Position numbers and translations under genes: made by a program
Part shown: piece after piece, positions 12,145 to 25,803 of the stretch
Layout of the letters: every line of letters begins with the position of its first letter
Position numbering within the stretch: the stretch's first letter is position 1
Assembly: GCA_018292915.2 (NCBI GenBank)
Contig: JACVVK020000061.1
Location: 1,181,001 to 1,245,000 of the forward strand
Length of the DNA stretch: 64,000 nt
Direction of reading: 5' to 3'
DNA from: Batillaria attramentaria
Taxonomy: Eukaryota > Mollusca > Gastropoda > Batillariidae
The notes under the pieces: generated by a model
The model's input: only the letters and a program-made list of their open reading frames with translations
Database searches by the model: none
What the model was told of the DNA's origin: nothing

Positions 12145-12439
12145 GATGATGATGATAATGATGATGATGACAATGCTTTTTGATGTTATGGTTTACCATG
12201 TGCAATCTTTCTTGTCTACTGCAAACAATATTCAAAATGGTTCTTCTCATTGGTTTCTTAAGAACAGCGGTTCACTTCTGCAAACTTGTTTCAAGAAACA
12301 TTGGCTGCTTCTCTGTACATTGCAAAACTGCATGGAACGAGTTTTGTCTGGGTTATAAATAGTTATAAATACACCATAGTATTCACAATAAGCAATAAGC
12401 TATCTTTAAATTCATCAATTCAGCCTTTTAAGTTGTAAG

Positions 12440-12700
12440 TTGTCCAGTCAGTCAATGGACCAGAGCGTTGATAATTCATTCCTACTGCTTTTCAAATCAG
12501 TAAGCCAACTAGTAAGTCAATGATTCAGTAAGTGGATGCTTCATTTGTTGTCACTTTCAAAGAGTAAGTCAGTCAGTGAGTACGTGAGTCCGTGGTGCGT
12601 TCATTCTTTCAGTCATTAAGCTTACCAGTCAGTCAACGAGTCAAGGATTTCAGCTTTTCAGTCAGTGAGTCAGTCAGTCGATGATTCATTCATTCATACG
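12440..12700. repeat. Degenerate (AGTC)n-like tetranucleotide region
   Basis: 'cagtcagtcaatg', 'gtaagtcaatgattcagtaag', 'agtcagtcagtgagt' and similar phrases recur at irregular spacing. This looks like an old tetranucleotide repeat broken up by mutation. No gene is seen. Confidence 0.55.
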
Positions 12701-13060
12701 CCACACGCACTGTCTCTTTCGTTCACGCATGCATGGCGCGTAAGCAGACCTTGCAGTCGCTTCTTCACGCTCGGTTTCATCCGCGGAACCATTTATTCAA
12801 CCGTGACATACATACAGGTACACAATCATGCAGTTGCTCCACTGGCTGAGTCATGCACCAATGCACCATGCAGGCACTGTGTACTTATTCATAAGGCCAG
12901 GGCGGGTTGAGTGACCTACAGTATAATATTATCGGAAGTACACTAGTGGTTGTTATGTACGGTTATAAGCCGAAAGGAAATCAAGAGGCAGAATCTCAAA
13001 TGACGAATTCTTGTTGGTGACTAAGTGCAGATCGGGAAACAGTGTTGCCGTTGGACTGCC

Positions 13061-13064
<4 letters not shown>

Positions 13065-13129
<65 letters not shown>

Positions 13130-13145
13130 TGTGTTGCTGTTGAAC

Positions 13146-13207
<62 letters not shown>

Positions 13208-13220
13208 GCTGTTAACATTA

Positions 13221-13297
<77 letters not shown>

Positions 13298-13298
13298 C
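13065..13298. repeat. Three stacked (TG)n arrays plus (GA)n
   Basis: (TG)n runs at 13065-13126, 13148-13206 and 13227-13272 are separated by short related spacers ('ttgctgttgaacac', 'ttgctgttaacattagaaaac'). The last runs into (GA)n to 13298. The spacer similarity suggests the TG block with its spacer was tandemly copied. Confidence 0.95.
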
Positions 13299-13839
13299 TG
13301 ACTGTCACCACTGACATCTCTCTGAGAAAAAAGACATCACCAATAACATATCTGAAAGAAAATCATTATCATATGTTCTCATCATATTCATGTACTCCGT
13401 CACCACCACCACAGGATCACAACTTACTATGCACATTTGCATGCACGAACCATACTAAACAGTACTGAGGTACAACTGTCTACGGCTCAGTACAGAAACA
13501 TGCTCTGTAATACGCTTGCATACGAAATAAGTGGTATCTTTTGTATTCAGTCTCTGGTGTGCAGTGTGACGGCCAAAACACCGACCTTAGCCTGTCCACA
13601 AAAAAAAGTGGCACACGAAATCCCACCAGACACATTATCCTGCTGCGCCTATCACTACCCTGCGTGCTCAGTCAGTCAGTAGCGTTAGTTTGAAGGACGA
13701 ACATCACTATTCACAAGTTTGAAAAATACGAGACTCAGCGGGTTAAAACCTTCAGCGCTGGCCGAGAAACGAACCAGCAAGCTTTAGGTTACGCAACAGC
13801 GTTCAGATTTGTAATCTTAGGGGAAAAAAAATTAACTGG

Positions 13840-14295
13840 CTTTTAGGTTGAAAGTTCGTGACCGATATTCGGCTGCATTCGACCACGCGTGCAAAGCTTT
13901 GGTGGCAGACGCAGTGCATAGCCACGCGCTTTCGACTGCACAGCCGCCATCTTCGTTTTTTTACCTCTCTCATTGCCTTGTCGCTGCACGTTCAAAGGCC
14001 CACAACTCTGCATTTAGCGTCCCGTCGGCGCAGAATTGTCAGTCATGGTTTTGAAGAGCAGCATCGGTGTGTCGTTTTCCTCCGGGTGGATACGAAGCCA
14101 TATCTGTCGTTGGAAAGTTGTACATAAGAAATGTACAACGTCTTCTGCCGACTCGAGCTTTCTCGCGAGAGCGTAGGGTTGGTGAATATGCTAATAGGAG
14201 AATAATGTATGCATGAGACGGCGTCTGGACTACCAAGTGAAAGGTTGACAGACGCACCGCCGAGCCCGTTGCCTCCAACTATCTGTGCCGACGCC
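13840..14295. promoter_or_regulatory. CpG-containing block with YY1-like site
   Basis: This block is richer in CpG than its surroundings. It contains 'gccgccatctt' at about 13943, a perfect inverse of the YY1-type core AAGATGGCGGC, followed by a pyrimidine tract. It could be a promoter or short exon region, but no transcript is recognisable. It sits directly upstream of the composite (GA)n array. Confidence 0.25.
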
Positions 14296-14299
14296 AAAA

Positions 14300-15540
<1,241 letters not shown>

Positions 15541-15572
<32 letters not shown>

Positions 15573-15590
15573 AGATGAGGAGAGAGAGAG

Positions 15591-15630
<40 letters not shown>

Positions 15631-15697
15631 AGAGGGGGATGAGAGAGAGAGAAGAGAGAGAGAGAAGAGAGAGAGGGAGAGAGAGAGAGAAGAGGGA

Positions 15698-15737
<40 letters not shown>

Positions 15738-15743
15738 GGAGAG

Positions 15744-15775
<32 letters not shown>
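15541..15775. repeat. Imperfect (GA)n tract ending the composite array
   Basis: (GA)n is broken by GG, GAA and ATGAGG interruptions over about 235 bp. It forms the degenerate right end of the six-unit array. The long Arg/Glu and Ser/Leu open frames on both strands are translations of this repeat. Confidence 0.95.
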
Positions 15776-15856
15776 CATCAAACAGTATAGCACTAGCAGA
15801 CAATGCAGTTCATATAATCGGACCCGGACAAAAAAGAGAATGTAATACAGATTCCT

Positions 15857-15980
<124 letters not shown>

Positions 15981-16241
15981 CAGTTTACAAAATATATTAA
16001 AAACAGGTTTAACAAAATAAGGACAGATATTCAATACATGTTCAACAGAATACAATGGCTATTTCGATGTCTTAAATGAAATGTATCCGCAGAAATTCAA
16101 ACGTTTGTAATTGTTTTGTTTGCGTCCTGCTCTTGACCGGTGCCTATTATTAAATGTCTGTGTTATGTTTTGAATTTCTTTATCCCTTTAACCGGTGCAT
16201 TTTGCAACCAGACAAGCCACTTCCTCTGTTTCTGTCGGTCT

Positions 16242-16344
<103 letters not shown>

Positions 16345-16836
16345 AAACCACTTGTGAATTTTGTTTTTACAAAAAATCATTGTTCAATTTTACTTGGAAC
16401 AAACAGTCACACCGAACTTGAACTTTTTTTAAATTTTGTTTTTAAAGAGTACCTCCGGGCTTTGTAACACTGGATTGGATTGGTTTATGCACAAAATGTC
16501 AAAGTTTGTTTTATACGCATGGTGTTATAGACTAATTTCTCCCTGGAACAACGACCCAGCCAACCAACAAACCAACCAATCAAAAAGTAACACCTATTTT
16601 CAAAATAACGTACCTGAAAAAGCTCACAAGTACAACTTACATACAAACTGTAGACACACTGCAATGTAAAAGCAAACGACCACTGAGAGGTAAAGGAAGA
16701 AGAGAAACGTACACATGATAAACAAATCAAAACATACGCGGCATGTGTCGAAGATATTGGCTGTATGCCAAGTGAGAACTTCAAAGTCGTCACTAACATT
16801 CAAAAACATGTATGTAACACATTTCTAGCTGTATGG

Positions 16837-17080
16837 TCAGATGAGCGTGTCGTGTAGAATTTGTTTGAAGTTAGCGAATTTGGAAACGTTTTGGATACTC
16901 CGTGGTAAAGAGTTCCATATGGATGCCCCTGAAAAAGACCCTTGGACGAGGCACTGGGAGCAGACTGTTCCTTGTGTTGTGTTGTTTATCATGTTTGAAA
17001 TTAAACAGTTGATGAAGATATGTTGGGGATTTGCAGTAAACAGTTTTGTGCATCAGTAAGCATTTGTTAAATTCCAGACG
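16837..17080 (-). pseudogene. Non-LTR retrotransposon reverse transcriptase, C-terminal fragment 1 (frameshifted)
   Basis: On the minus strand the frame ending near 16918 reads MHKTVYCKSPTYLHQLFNF, then HDKQHNTRNSLLPVPRPRVF and FRGIH. It then jumps by one base at about 16918 into WNSLPRSIQNVSKFANFKQI and LHDTLI, with a stop at 16837-16839. The order P-x-YL, HNTR, PxPR, then WNSLP and a FK motif is characteristic of the extreme C-terminal region of reverse transcriptases of LINE-type elements. The catalytic YxDD part is absent and the 5' side is lost at a (GA)n tract near 17092. The single-base frameshift shows it is dead. The clade cannot be fixed from this fragment. Confidence 0.75.
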
Positions 17081-17712
17081 CTTAGAGAGAAAGAGAGAGA
17101 GAGAGAGAGAGCGCCTCCTACCAGTTCCAAAGGTCATCACCGTTATCAAAACGAGACAGAACTAACATGCATCAGGAGGTGTCTCCCTTAACCTTCACCT
17201 GCAGAACGGAAAACTAGGTCAAATATGACTTACGCGACATGACGTCACGGAGTATATTGATCTTGGTCATGAACATGTCAGTTGCTCAGACAGTTTATTG
17301 CATATCATTCCAAACGGACCTGACAGTTCTTATTCCCGCAAAGTGGAAGGCTAGACTGGTTTCCGAGGTGATGCAAGTAGGTGCAGACACACTTACTGTA
17401 CCAAATGGTCCAATCTGGTTCTCAGACCAGATGCAAGCATAGCCAGAGATAGGAAACGGGCTCTTGCAGCTGCTTATAATTATATCTTTGCCAACACCAG
17501 GAACCCGGTGACGTTTTGAATAGCAACTACCCAGGCACTAAGATCTCCACCTGATCCGATAAGATCCAAAAGCGTTTTGATAAAGGGTATCCAAAGTTGG
17601 GAAACAAGTCTTTTTTTCATCCTAAACAGAATACTGAAGTAGGGGACATACCAAAACGTTGTATTGTCAAGTTTGGAATATTCAGAGCTTTTGCACTTCT
17701 AAGAATTGATGC

Positions 17713-17961
17713 TAAAGTGTCATTTGGTGAATTACTATACTAAAGTGTCATTTGGTGAATTACTATACTAAAGTGTCATTTGGTGAATTACTATACTAAC
17801 GTGTCATTTGGTGAATTACTATACTAAAGTGTCATTTGGTGAATTACTATACTAAAGTGTCATTTGGTGAATTACTATACTAAAGTGTCATTTGGTGAAT
17901 TACTATACTAAAGTGTCATTTGGTGAATTACTATACTAAAGTGTCATTTGCTGAATTACTC
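17713..17961 (+). repeat. 28-bp minisatellite, about nine units
   Basis: The unit 'taaagtgtcatttggtgaat' plus 'tactatac' (28 bp) repeats head to tail. Differences are few: 'taacgtg' in one unit and 'tttgctg' in the last. The period is not a multiple of three, so it is not a coding repeat. Confidence 0.95.
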
Positions 17962-18439
17962 AGACCTTCTACTAAACCCCAAAAGCTTCTGCCAAGTAGC
18001 ATTCACGAAAGAGTAAAACCGGAGATTTGGTCATAAAGGGATTACACAAGGCTGAGTTCAAGCCATCAAGTGCTGTAACTAAACAGATTACCACCAGTGC
18101 TTTCGCTTCCTTTGTCTATTCACATCTCTAGTCAGAGAAGTTTTAAAGCCTCTATGTTCTTAACACCGGTGAAACGGAAAAGCGGCCGCGTTCGAAGCTC
18201 AAAGGTTATTTGCCAGATGTATCATTTGGCCATCGCGACCGTTTTCGGGACTTTGTGACTTTTTTTTTTTTTTTTTTTTGCTGCCCCAACTCTTTTTGCC
18301 AGCTCCAGTGTTGTTCCTCCCAGGTCATGGGTGCAATCCACGGAGGGCTCGAAGGCTGGGGCGATTTTTATTATGCATGATGATGGAGATGAGGATGATG
18401 GTAAGATGATGCTATGGAGGTCCATGTGGTTTGGGACTG

Positions 18440-18712
18440 CGGGACAGGGCCGCATTCCACGCTTTCTGTCATAAATATCTCGGCATCAACCAGGGCCGGG
18501 AACTACGGCACCTTCGGTGCCGGCCGTGTAATCATCCACATCATAAGGGAAGCACCCCCAAAGTCGCACCCGTGAAGTGGGTGAATCTCGGCTGTGTGGC
18601 AACAGCCTCCCCATTGGGCCCATAGCACACCCGCTCTGGGTAGGAGCCGACCTAGGTAGGAAAAATCCCGCTTGTCTCGGCTGGGATTCGAACCCGCTCG
18701 GCCTGTGTGTTT
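18440..18712 (-). mobile_element. tRNA-like SINE, second family (S2)
   Basis: Reading on the minus strand, a B-box-type GGGTTCGAATCC (plus-strand 18684-18695) is followed by a body containing 'ccgaaggtgcc' and 'gtgcgactttgggggtg'. I see a pol III box and SINE-like length but no clear target-site duplication and no second copy in this window, so the call is moderate. The upstream 18258-18279 T tract and the (ATG)-rich sequence near 18375-18400 may be its tail region. Confidence 0.4.
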
Positions 18713-18751
18713 GTAATACGTTTGTAGTACACTTCTCTATGCAGACCCGTT

Positions 18752-18937
18752 CCTGTCAGTTTTGAGGGGAGACGGGATAGCCAAATGGTAAAGCGTGTGG
18801 CTTTCAATGCTCGGGTCGTGAGTTCGAATCCCGGCTGGGGCCGAATATTTATGCTGACCTTTTTCTCGCTGCCCCGTCTTTGATATCACCCTTACGTGGT
18901 GGAAAAGAACGTTAAACTCCCAAACACCTGTCAGTTT
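18752..18937 (+). mobile_element. tRNA-derived SINE, family S1, copy B with target-site duplication
   Basis: The body is 18763-18926. It has an A-box-like 'atagccaaatggtaaagcg', a B box 'gagttcgaatccc', the shared 'ccgtctttgatatcaccc' and the tail 'acgttaaactcccaaaca'. It is flanked by an 11-bp direct repeat, CCTGTCAGTTT, at 18752-18762 and 18927-18937. It differs from the other S1 copies in the anticodon-arm region ('ggctttcaatgctcggg'), so it may be an older or separate subfamily that still keeps its duplication. Confidence 0.8.
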
Positions 18938-19174
18938 CGATTCCAAGAAAAAGTCCTGTCATACAAAGCAAGCGCTGAAGCTAAAGCCAACAAAGGAAGT
19001 GAAGTCCCAGTAGCCGCTGGAATGTGTTCTTGCATACGTGCAATAGGTTCATGTGAACGCACGTCTGGACAAACGCACAAGCTCACATCATTCCAAAAAC
19101 AACAGCCACCTTCCCTTTATTTCCAGGGTAAAAAGACCGCCAAGGCTTTGAGAAACACAGATTGGTGGGACCTG

Positions 19175-19330
19175 GGGGGGGGGGGGGGGCTGGAGGCTGC
19201 GGGAAAACACGGGCAAATAGAGAGCAACAACAAAACAACGACAACAACAACAACAAACATACGACCAATGGCAAAAAAAAGGTAAAAAAACAAAAAACAA
19301 CAACAACAACAACAACAAAAAACACACCAA
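19175..19330. repeat. Poly-G tract and (AAC)n-rich purine region
   Basis: A run of G at about 19173-19189 is followed by (AAC)n-type repeats at 19226-19257 and 19296-19323. Several open frames crossing it on both strands are Val, Cys, Thr or Asn homopolymers and not genes. Confidence 0.8.
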
Positions 19331-20109
19331 AAGAGACAGCAACAAGACCAAAACACAAAATGCAGGATCACCAGCAAACATCCACTAACGTCTAGAGTAG
19401 AATTTTCCCCGATTTTTATCCGAGACACAGAAGGAACTGTACAAGTAATGTTAGACTGATAAGCGGATTCGTTCGTTATCAGATTATTCGGACATAGAAT
19501 GTAACCAGTGAAAGAAATATTTCTTGTAGAACTACTTTTTGCCGATATCGTACAACTTACACCTAAGCACTAGCTGGTCATATAACTGAAAGCACGGTTC
19601 ACGGTTCATGTTCTTTATATGTACGTAGGCGTTACGGGAAAAGCAAAAAGCGTACACATATATATTAACAATGGTGTCATTACCGCCAAGAAAAAGATAC
19701 AGCCACAGCGAAGACATTCTTACGTCGTGTTTTTTTCCCCCCAATCCACAAGAAGATAAATTCTAAACAACACTCCACCTACGAACTCGAGTCTTCTTTT
19801 TGTGCCAAGCCAGTTCATCCCCTAGCAACGGGAACCAAGCAACGAAAACTTTGCTTTGGAGACAGGAACTGCATCACGGAAACCCGAGGTACATTCAAAA
19901 GCAAAAAGCCGAGGTTTCGCATCTCTGCGACAGGTTTCTGCGCATCTTTTTGTGTGTGTGTGTAAAGAAAGCTATTACTATTAATATTTTATAAGAACTG
20001 AGAAAAGCCTATTTCTTTGCTGTCGGCATTGATTTGGGAATGTGCATCACTGAAACTGATGCCTTGTTTTCGTATTGCTGCCTGTATCACGCAAGACGGC
20101 CTTGTCTGT

Positions 20110-20480
20110 GTCTTCATAATAATAATAATAATAATAATAATAAATGGTATTTGTAGGGAGCGTCTCTTAGACTAAAACTCAACGCTCCGATCGCTCACCG
20201 ACACACACGCACATTTAACAAAGATGGACAGACGTCCACTGGTGAAACTGACAAGTTACACTGCAAAGTACTGGGAAGGCTTTGCGGAACAGGAACGTTT
20301 GAAGATGGCCCTTAAAAACAGACAGTGTGGGCGCGTTTCTCCGATTCGCATGCAGAAAGTTACGTAAGGTTGGTGCGACAAAACTGAAAGAGCGTTCGCC
20401 AAAACATTTCAAAGAATTTTGAGAACCCTCTCGGACGACGACCGGAGGGTTCGCGACGGTTGATAGGGGACGAGTGAAGG
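20110..20480 (-). pseudogene. Non-LTR retrotransposon reverse transcriptase C-terminus, fragment 2, with (ATT)n tail
   Basis: On the minus strand about 20475 reads LVPYQPSRTLRSSSERVLKI. After a frameshift near 20420 the next frame reads LKCFGERSFSFVAPTLRNFL and then TLSVFKGHLQTFLFRKAF. TLRSSS, FGERSFS.APTLWNSLP-like and FK.HL.TFLF are the conserved terminal motifs of many LINE reverse transcriptases. Here the usual W of the WNSLP motif is R. The sequence ends in a 3' region with 'gctccctacaaataccat' followed by (ATT)n (plus strand 20118-20142), the style of CR1/L2-type LINEs. This is a 5'-truncated, inactive copy. Confidence 0.75.
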
Positions 20481-20849
20481 CGAAAGGTATGGTTTAAAGG
20501 TGCTTAACCAAGTACGATAAACGGCTAAATGGATCGGTAGACGGCTGAGCACAATGTATAAACAGATGACAGCAACTGTTTATATAAACTTTAGCGGGCG
20601 TTAACTTCAAGAAATGAGTTATCTTCGAACAGAAAATAAGATGGCATTGAAGGCCGACAGGCTTCTGCCAAAAAATTAATTACTGTGTTTTCCCCCTAAT
20701 CAGGAACATAATCTAACTCCAAGTTTCAGTCAGTGTTTATACAATCGGGAACTGTACCCTATTGATATGCATGTCCAATCAGAGAGTGAGTTATGTCTTA
20801 TACTGTAAGAGGTTATGCATATATCTGCATACAGTTTTATCGTGGAATC

Positions 20850-20990
20850 GATAATGTTGCTTTGTGCTGGACTCTCGGCCGGAAGGTTATGGGCTCGAAT
20901 CCCGACTGGGTCAAAATCTATACAAACCTTTTCCCAGTTAAAATCACCTTAGTGGCGAACTGTATATTCTACACCTTAAAATACCCACTT
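20850..20990 (+). mobile_element. tRNA-like SINE fragment
   Basis: A B-box-type GGGCTCGAATCCC at 20891-20903 is followed by 'gactgggtcaaaatctataca' and 'aaaatcaccttagtggcgaa'. The layout resembles family S1 (B box, short body, 'tcacc...gtggcg'), but the sequence is distinct. No target-site duplication was found. Confidence 0.4.
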
Positions 20991-21016
20991 ACCAAGTCGA
21001 CTCAGTGACCATGCAT

Positions 21017-21445
21017 TATGTCCGCGGCAAATTGTCCTAACACCGTATTATCCTGTCGTCATTCTCTCCTACCAGCGTTTTGTCTAATCGGCAAATTATA
21101 CTGTCGGCTTATTGTCCTATCGGCATATGGGCATACTGTCCTGCCTGCATACTGTCCTATCGGCATACTGTCCCGTCGGTATACTGTCCTTTCAGCATAC
21201 TGTCCTGCCTGCATACTGTCCTTTCAGCATACTGTCCTGCCGACTTACTGTCCTATCGGCATACTGTCCGGCCGGAAAATTTTCACATCGTCCTCTCTGC
21301 TAAATGTCCCATCAGTATAATGTCCTGTCGGCATACTGTCCTGTCCGCATACTGTCCTGTCTGCATCGTGTCCTGACGGCGTATTGTCCTAACAGTATAC
21401 CGACCTCTCCGCATATTGTCCTCTACGCAAACTGTCCTATCGGCA
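21017..21445 (+). repeat. 16-bp minisatellite, about 26 variable units
   Basis: The core 'gcatactgtcct' plus four variable bases (gcct, atcg, gtcg, ttca, gccg) repeats at a 16-bp period, clearest from 21130 to 21270 and again from 21300 to 21445. Units at both ends are more diverged. Frames read as repeated Ala-Tyr-Cys-Pro or His-Thr-Val-Leu because 16 bp cycles through all frames. It is not a gene. Confidence 0.9.
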
Positions 21446-22114
21446 CAAAACATTGTTGTCATAGCGAACCACAAAAGACCCGTTCGGCAAATCATCTCTC
21501 CCGGTATACTGTATGACTGGTCATCCAAAGGCAGGGAATTTAAACTCCACCAAAATGATCACACCACCCTGGGGTCTGGAGGGGGGATCTGTGAAACCAC
21601 AGAAAAACAAAACCTCTACCCGATACTACTGTCAAAAACCACACACTCCACACAAACAAAGAGGATGTTGGTATTATCAACTCGATCTGTGGTTTACCCT
21701 GCCTGTCGTGTCCAAATGCTCCACTTGATACTGAAGACATGAGTGACACACTCCAGGCAAACAAAAGCATGTCGGTATTGTAAAGGGTATCATTACCTGC
21801 TGTCTGCTTTTTCAGTCTGAGAGGATGTACGGATTAAGATCAAAGCTCTTGAACACACACGTTGGGCACGGAGCCTTTCTGTCGTGGGAACGGATTTGAA
21901 CCGCAGTATGTACACTTCTGCCTTGTTCGGCAAGATTTTCTGCGAACACGCATCGTACAGACTCGAAGGTCAAGCATCCATGTATCTATGAAAACCTGCC
22001 ATGCACTGTATTTCAGTAGTCATAGGTGTTTATGCAATAATTTGTTCAGATCAATGTTAGATTTTTGATAACTTTTATTGCTTAAACGCGCTCAGCGAAA
22101 AGTAGGCACTTGTT

Positions 22115-22354
<240 letters not shown>

Positions 22355-22358
<4 letters not shown>

Positions 22359-23400
22359 CTTTGCAACATTGCAGAACCTAGTCTGGACCTCTTTGGCAAT
22401 GCCAACCTCCGTAAGTGTTCTAAGCTTGAGATGGCGTTGTCTCCCGATCTGATTCTCTCTGTCTTTCCTTTCTCTGTGTCATCCTTGGAGACCGTTATAA
22501 AAGTTTCGCGGGAAATGTAACCCCCGAACACCTCTAAGAATTCAACCAGTAATCTGGCAGTAGTTTATGGAAATTACACGCGTTTTGTAGTGGTAGAAAA
22601 CGTTGAAAATTAGATCTATCTCCACTTTTAAAAAGTTGTGAACTCGTCCGAAGTTCTAATGTAAAACAAATGGCTGGTTCTAAAAATGTTCAGGTACCTT
22701 GGCTTAATCCTAAAAGCTTATAGTGTCTGCAGTTCCCAGAGCACAGAGAAATAATGTGTCTTCCAAGCCTGAAGATGCTGACAAGGGAAGTAAATCAAGA
22801 TTACAGGTACGTCGTTAGTCCGGTTCTTGAACCACGTGCGTCGCAGTTCAGATCTGCTATTTTTAACTACTGTGGCCGGAGGTACAAGCAAATGTAATCA
22901 CCTTTCTGAATACGAGAGCCACAACACTGCTTTTGGTAGAACCGAGCGCCGGTTTTTGAACTGTCCTTTCAGTTAAATTTAGACATGGTTGTCTGACACT
23001 AACCCCCCCCCCCCCAAAAAAAAAAAAAAAAAAAAAAAATATCGTGAGTCTAACGGGAGACATTGCTAAACCTCGAATAATTATGCTGTCTCAGGGTTTT
23101 AGTGTTTTTTGTTCGTTTGTTTGCTTGTTTGTTTGTTTGTTTGTTTAGGAATTAAAAACAAATTGTGTTTTTGCCGTTTAGAAAAGTGCAATTCTTCAGT
23201 TTGTAGAAGCGCTAGAGAAACCCGCTTTATATTTTATACATTGTATGAATCATTTGTCCTAAGGGAAGTTATAATGCTTTCCGCTGCAAAAAATGGTCGA
23301 AATGTTATACAATGTTTCGAAGATGAAAATGAAAGAAGGCGAAAAGAAGAGGGTGATTAGAATAAACTTTGAATCTGCTGGATTCCTCTTGTCCAGCGTG
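22355..23400. other. Unassigned unique-looking DNA
   Basis: No recognisable gene or element. It holds a C run plus A run at 23003-23039 and a (GTTT)n run at about 23117-23145. A short stretch at 22376-22411 is bordered by 'gcag' and 'gtaagt' and would fit a tiny exon, but nothing supports it. Confidence 0.4.
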
Positions 23401-23404
23401 TCAA

Positions 23405-24000
23405 AACGCCCCTTCAACGGGTTATTCCATCTTTGCTAAACCAGCTTATGTTTTGGAACAGTTTCGCTCGTGAGTGCGCCTATACGCTCGAAATACTCTA
23501 TCCTGATGATAAGTCCATGGAATACAGTATTGTTTACACTTTGCGCGAGCGGTGGAACATTCAAATTCTACGACTGTTGTTACACTACTGGAGCGCTCAG
23601 TGTGGTCGCCGCGTCATCAAGTACGCGTCTGTTGGCTCAGTGCCAGCATTATAGACGCTAGCGCTGTCCAGGTGTCTAAGTGGTGTGATGATAGATAACA
23701 CGAAAACAGCTCAGAACGATCTGTGAGCATAAAAATGATAGCATTACACCTTTAAACGACATTAATACTGTTGCCCAATTTCCTTTCTTTCTCTTGCCTC
23801 GTGGAGGTTGTCTTTTTAACCATTTTCATTTTCAAAGCCAACGCTGATTTCAAGCGTAAGATCGGTGTGTAGATGTTAAACGAAAAACCTAAGGCACTGA
23901 ATTCTGCTTTTTCTTGCTCGCAGCAGTTTTCTACGACCACCCAATTTATGAGAAAGAACCGTCTCGTCACGTCACGAAGTTCCGCAGACAACGTCACCTG
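23405..24000 (-). repeat. Dispersed repeat R3, copy 1 (inverted relative to copy 2)
   Basis: Between about 23420 and 23755 this is the reverse complement of 31400-31712. Shared landmarks are 'ccagcttatgttttggaaca', 'cgctcgtgagtgcgc', 'ggctcagtgccagcatta' and 'acagctcagaacgatctgtg'. The shared block ends near 23755 at 'attacacctttaa'. The following sequence to about 24000 is unassigned and may be part of the same element. Confidence 0.7.
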
Positions 24001-24959
24001 CGGGGTTGCGCTGGCGTAAAAATGATTGGCTGTTTACGAATCAAATCGAACCAATACCTGCGCACGCTGCGAAATTTGAAATCCGCAAATGTGCATAAAC
24101 GCTTTGTGAGTCCAAAAATGCAGCTGACAAACTACTCGTGCAAATCACCGGTTAAAACACATTTTCTTAAAAGCGCTATACACTTCACAGAAGACAACTA
24201 CTGTCGTGAAAGCAGACGTGGTTCATGTAGGCTGTTTCATGCCTACCTAACTTAACAAGTCTCAATACGTTTGTCAGGCATACAACAGTGCTGTGGAAAA
24301 TTTTCCATCGAATGCGCTTAACCCGTGCACCAGAATCAGTCACTTGGGTAAGAATATAACGCCTGAAACCATTGTGGTCAGTGTGGTTGGCGTGTGTGTT
24401 GTTTTACCTACGTTGAAGCATACCGCATACTGAGCACTGACGTTGCTGACTGAAGACCAGCCAGACAACGCTGACTGGTGGCTAATTTTAGCGACTTTGT
24501 CCATCGACGTGTAGTACAGGTATGGAAGCGTTAGGTCAAAGAAAGTCATATTCCTCTACTGTTAGAAGCCGCAAAGTCATGAAAATGGTTGCAGTGGCCA
24601 AAAGGAACATCTATTCATTTCGCAAACAGCCTTAGAGCGTTTGTAAGCGGCAGTTTTTCGAATCACTGAAAACTCATTACGATTACAGTTCCTTTAAGGG
24701 AAAATAAAAAGTTGTCCGTTCTGAGTTTTATTTTATTTTATTCTTTTCTTGCACCGACCTAAGACTTCTTCTTCTTTTTTTTGCCGAAGCTGGGAAAAAA
24801 ATGGAAGAAAACCCAATTAGTAACCGATACAAGAGGCATCACTCCTGCCGCGTTGTAACCTCCCCCTGGCCGACGTCTATTTTAGTTTGGTCAACTTTAG
24901 CAACGCTTGACTTATTGCAAAAGTAAAAGTATTTCAAAAGTAAAAGTACCTCCAAAATG

Positions 24960-24962
<3 letters not shown>

Positions 24963-25020
<58 letters not shown>
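24963..25020. repeat. (GA)n microsatellite
   Basis: About 58 bp of uninterrupted GA, directly left of repeat R2 copy 2. Confidence 0.95.
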
Positions 25021-25022
<2 letters not shown>

Positions 25023-25110
25023 AAAAAAGTTCGTGTCGACACATCCACCCTGTTGTCTTGAACGGCGAGATCGAAAAAAAGGTTATCACCATTATTTTTA
25101 TTTTGCCGAA
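25021..25110 (+). repeat. Dispersed repeat R2, copy 2
   Basis: 'ttcgtgtcgacacatccacc', 'ttgaacggcgagatcg' and 'cattatttttattttgccg' correspond to 22236-22316. Like copy 1, it follows a (GA)n run on its left side. Confidence 0.65.
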
Positions 25111-25346
25111 TCTTGCACGCCATTACCCAGGAACAGCTGAATCAAATATTTTCCAGTCTAGTGGTTCGACGGACTTCTTTTGTGCCAAATGGAGCGTTAA
25201 ATTGGTTTTATGCCGGAGTTTTTATCGCAGCTTTTTTTTTTTTTTTTCTATACTTGTACGGTTGCGGTTGAAAAGCGAAAGAGCGTTTGTTGAATCAGTT
25301 GTTTATTGAGAAAAAAAACAACAGGCAACCGAGTGTTGGCAAAAGA

Positions 25347-25477
<131 letters not shown>

Positions 25478-25803
25478 AAACATTATTATTATTATTGCCG
25501 TTGTTGTTTGTTGTTGTTGTAGTTGTCGTTGTTGTTAAATTGACGATATAAGCGCTTTACCCGCTAACTCAGTGCTTCGTTCAGTGCGCCGCCAACGTCA
25601 CTGAACCGCACGCTCACGTGAATCATGCGCATTCACTCACACCGGACCTCGACAACATATTGCAGTCACGTCATGCAAGCGGTCAGCCCACCGCCTGGAT
25701 TCAAATTTCGGACTTCAGAGCTGTCAAACTTTTTGCATTTCATGAAGTGCAAATGGCCTTCAAAGAACTTGCTTCAATTTTCTTGAAAATCCGTCGCACC
25801 GAG

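Noticed and set aside
17713..17961. CRISPR-like array
   Set aside because: There are no unique spacers between repeats. The 28-, 41- and 46-bp arrays are simple head-to-tail minisatellites in eukaryotic DNA.
22370..22415. Mini-exon bounded by 'ttgcag' and 'gtaagt'
   Set aside because: Only about 36 bp, with no protein similarity, no neighbouring exon and weak exon-side donor bases. Chance occurrence is likely.
23914..24255. 113-codon plus-strand frame with 'cttgctcgcag' upstream
   Set aside because: An acceptor-like sequence precedes it, but the frame overlaps the R3 repeat region, is basic and low in motif content, and no family is recognised.
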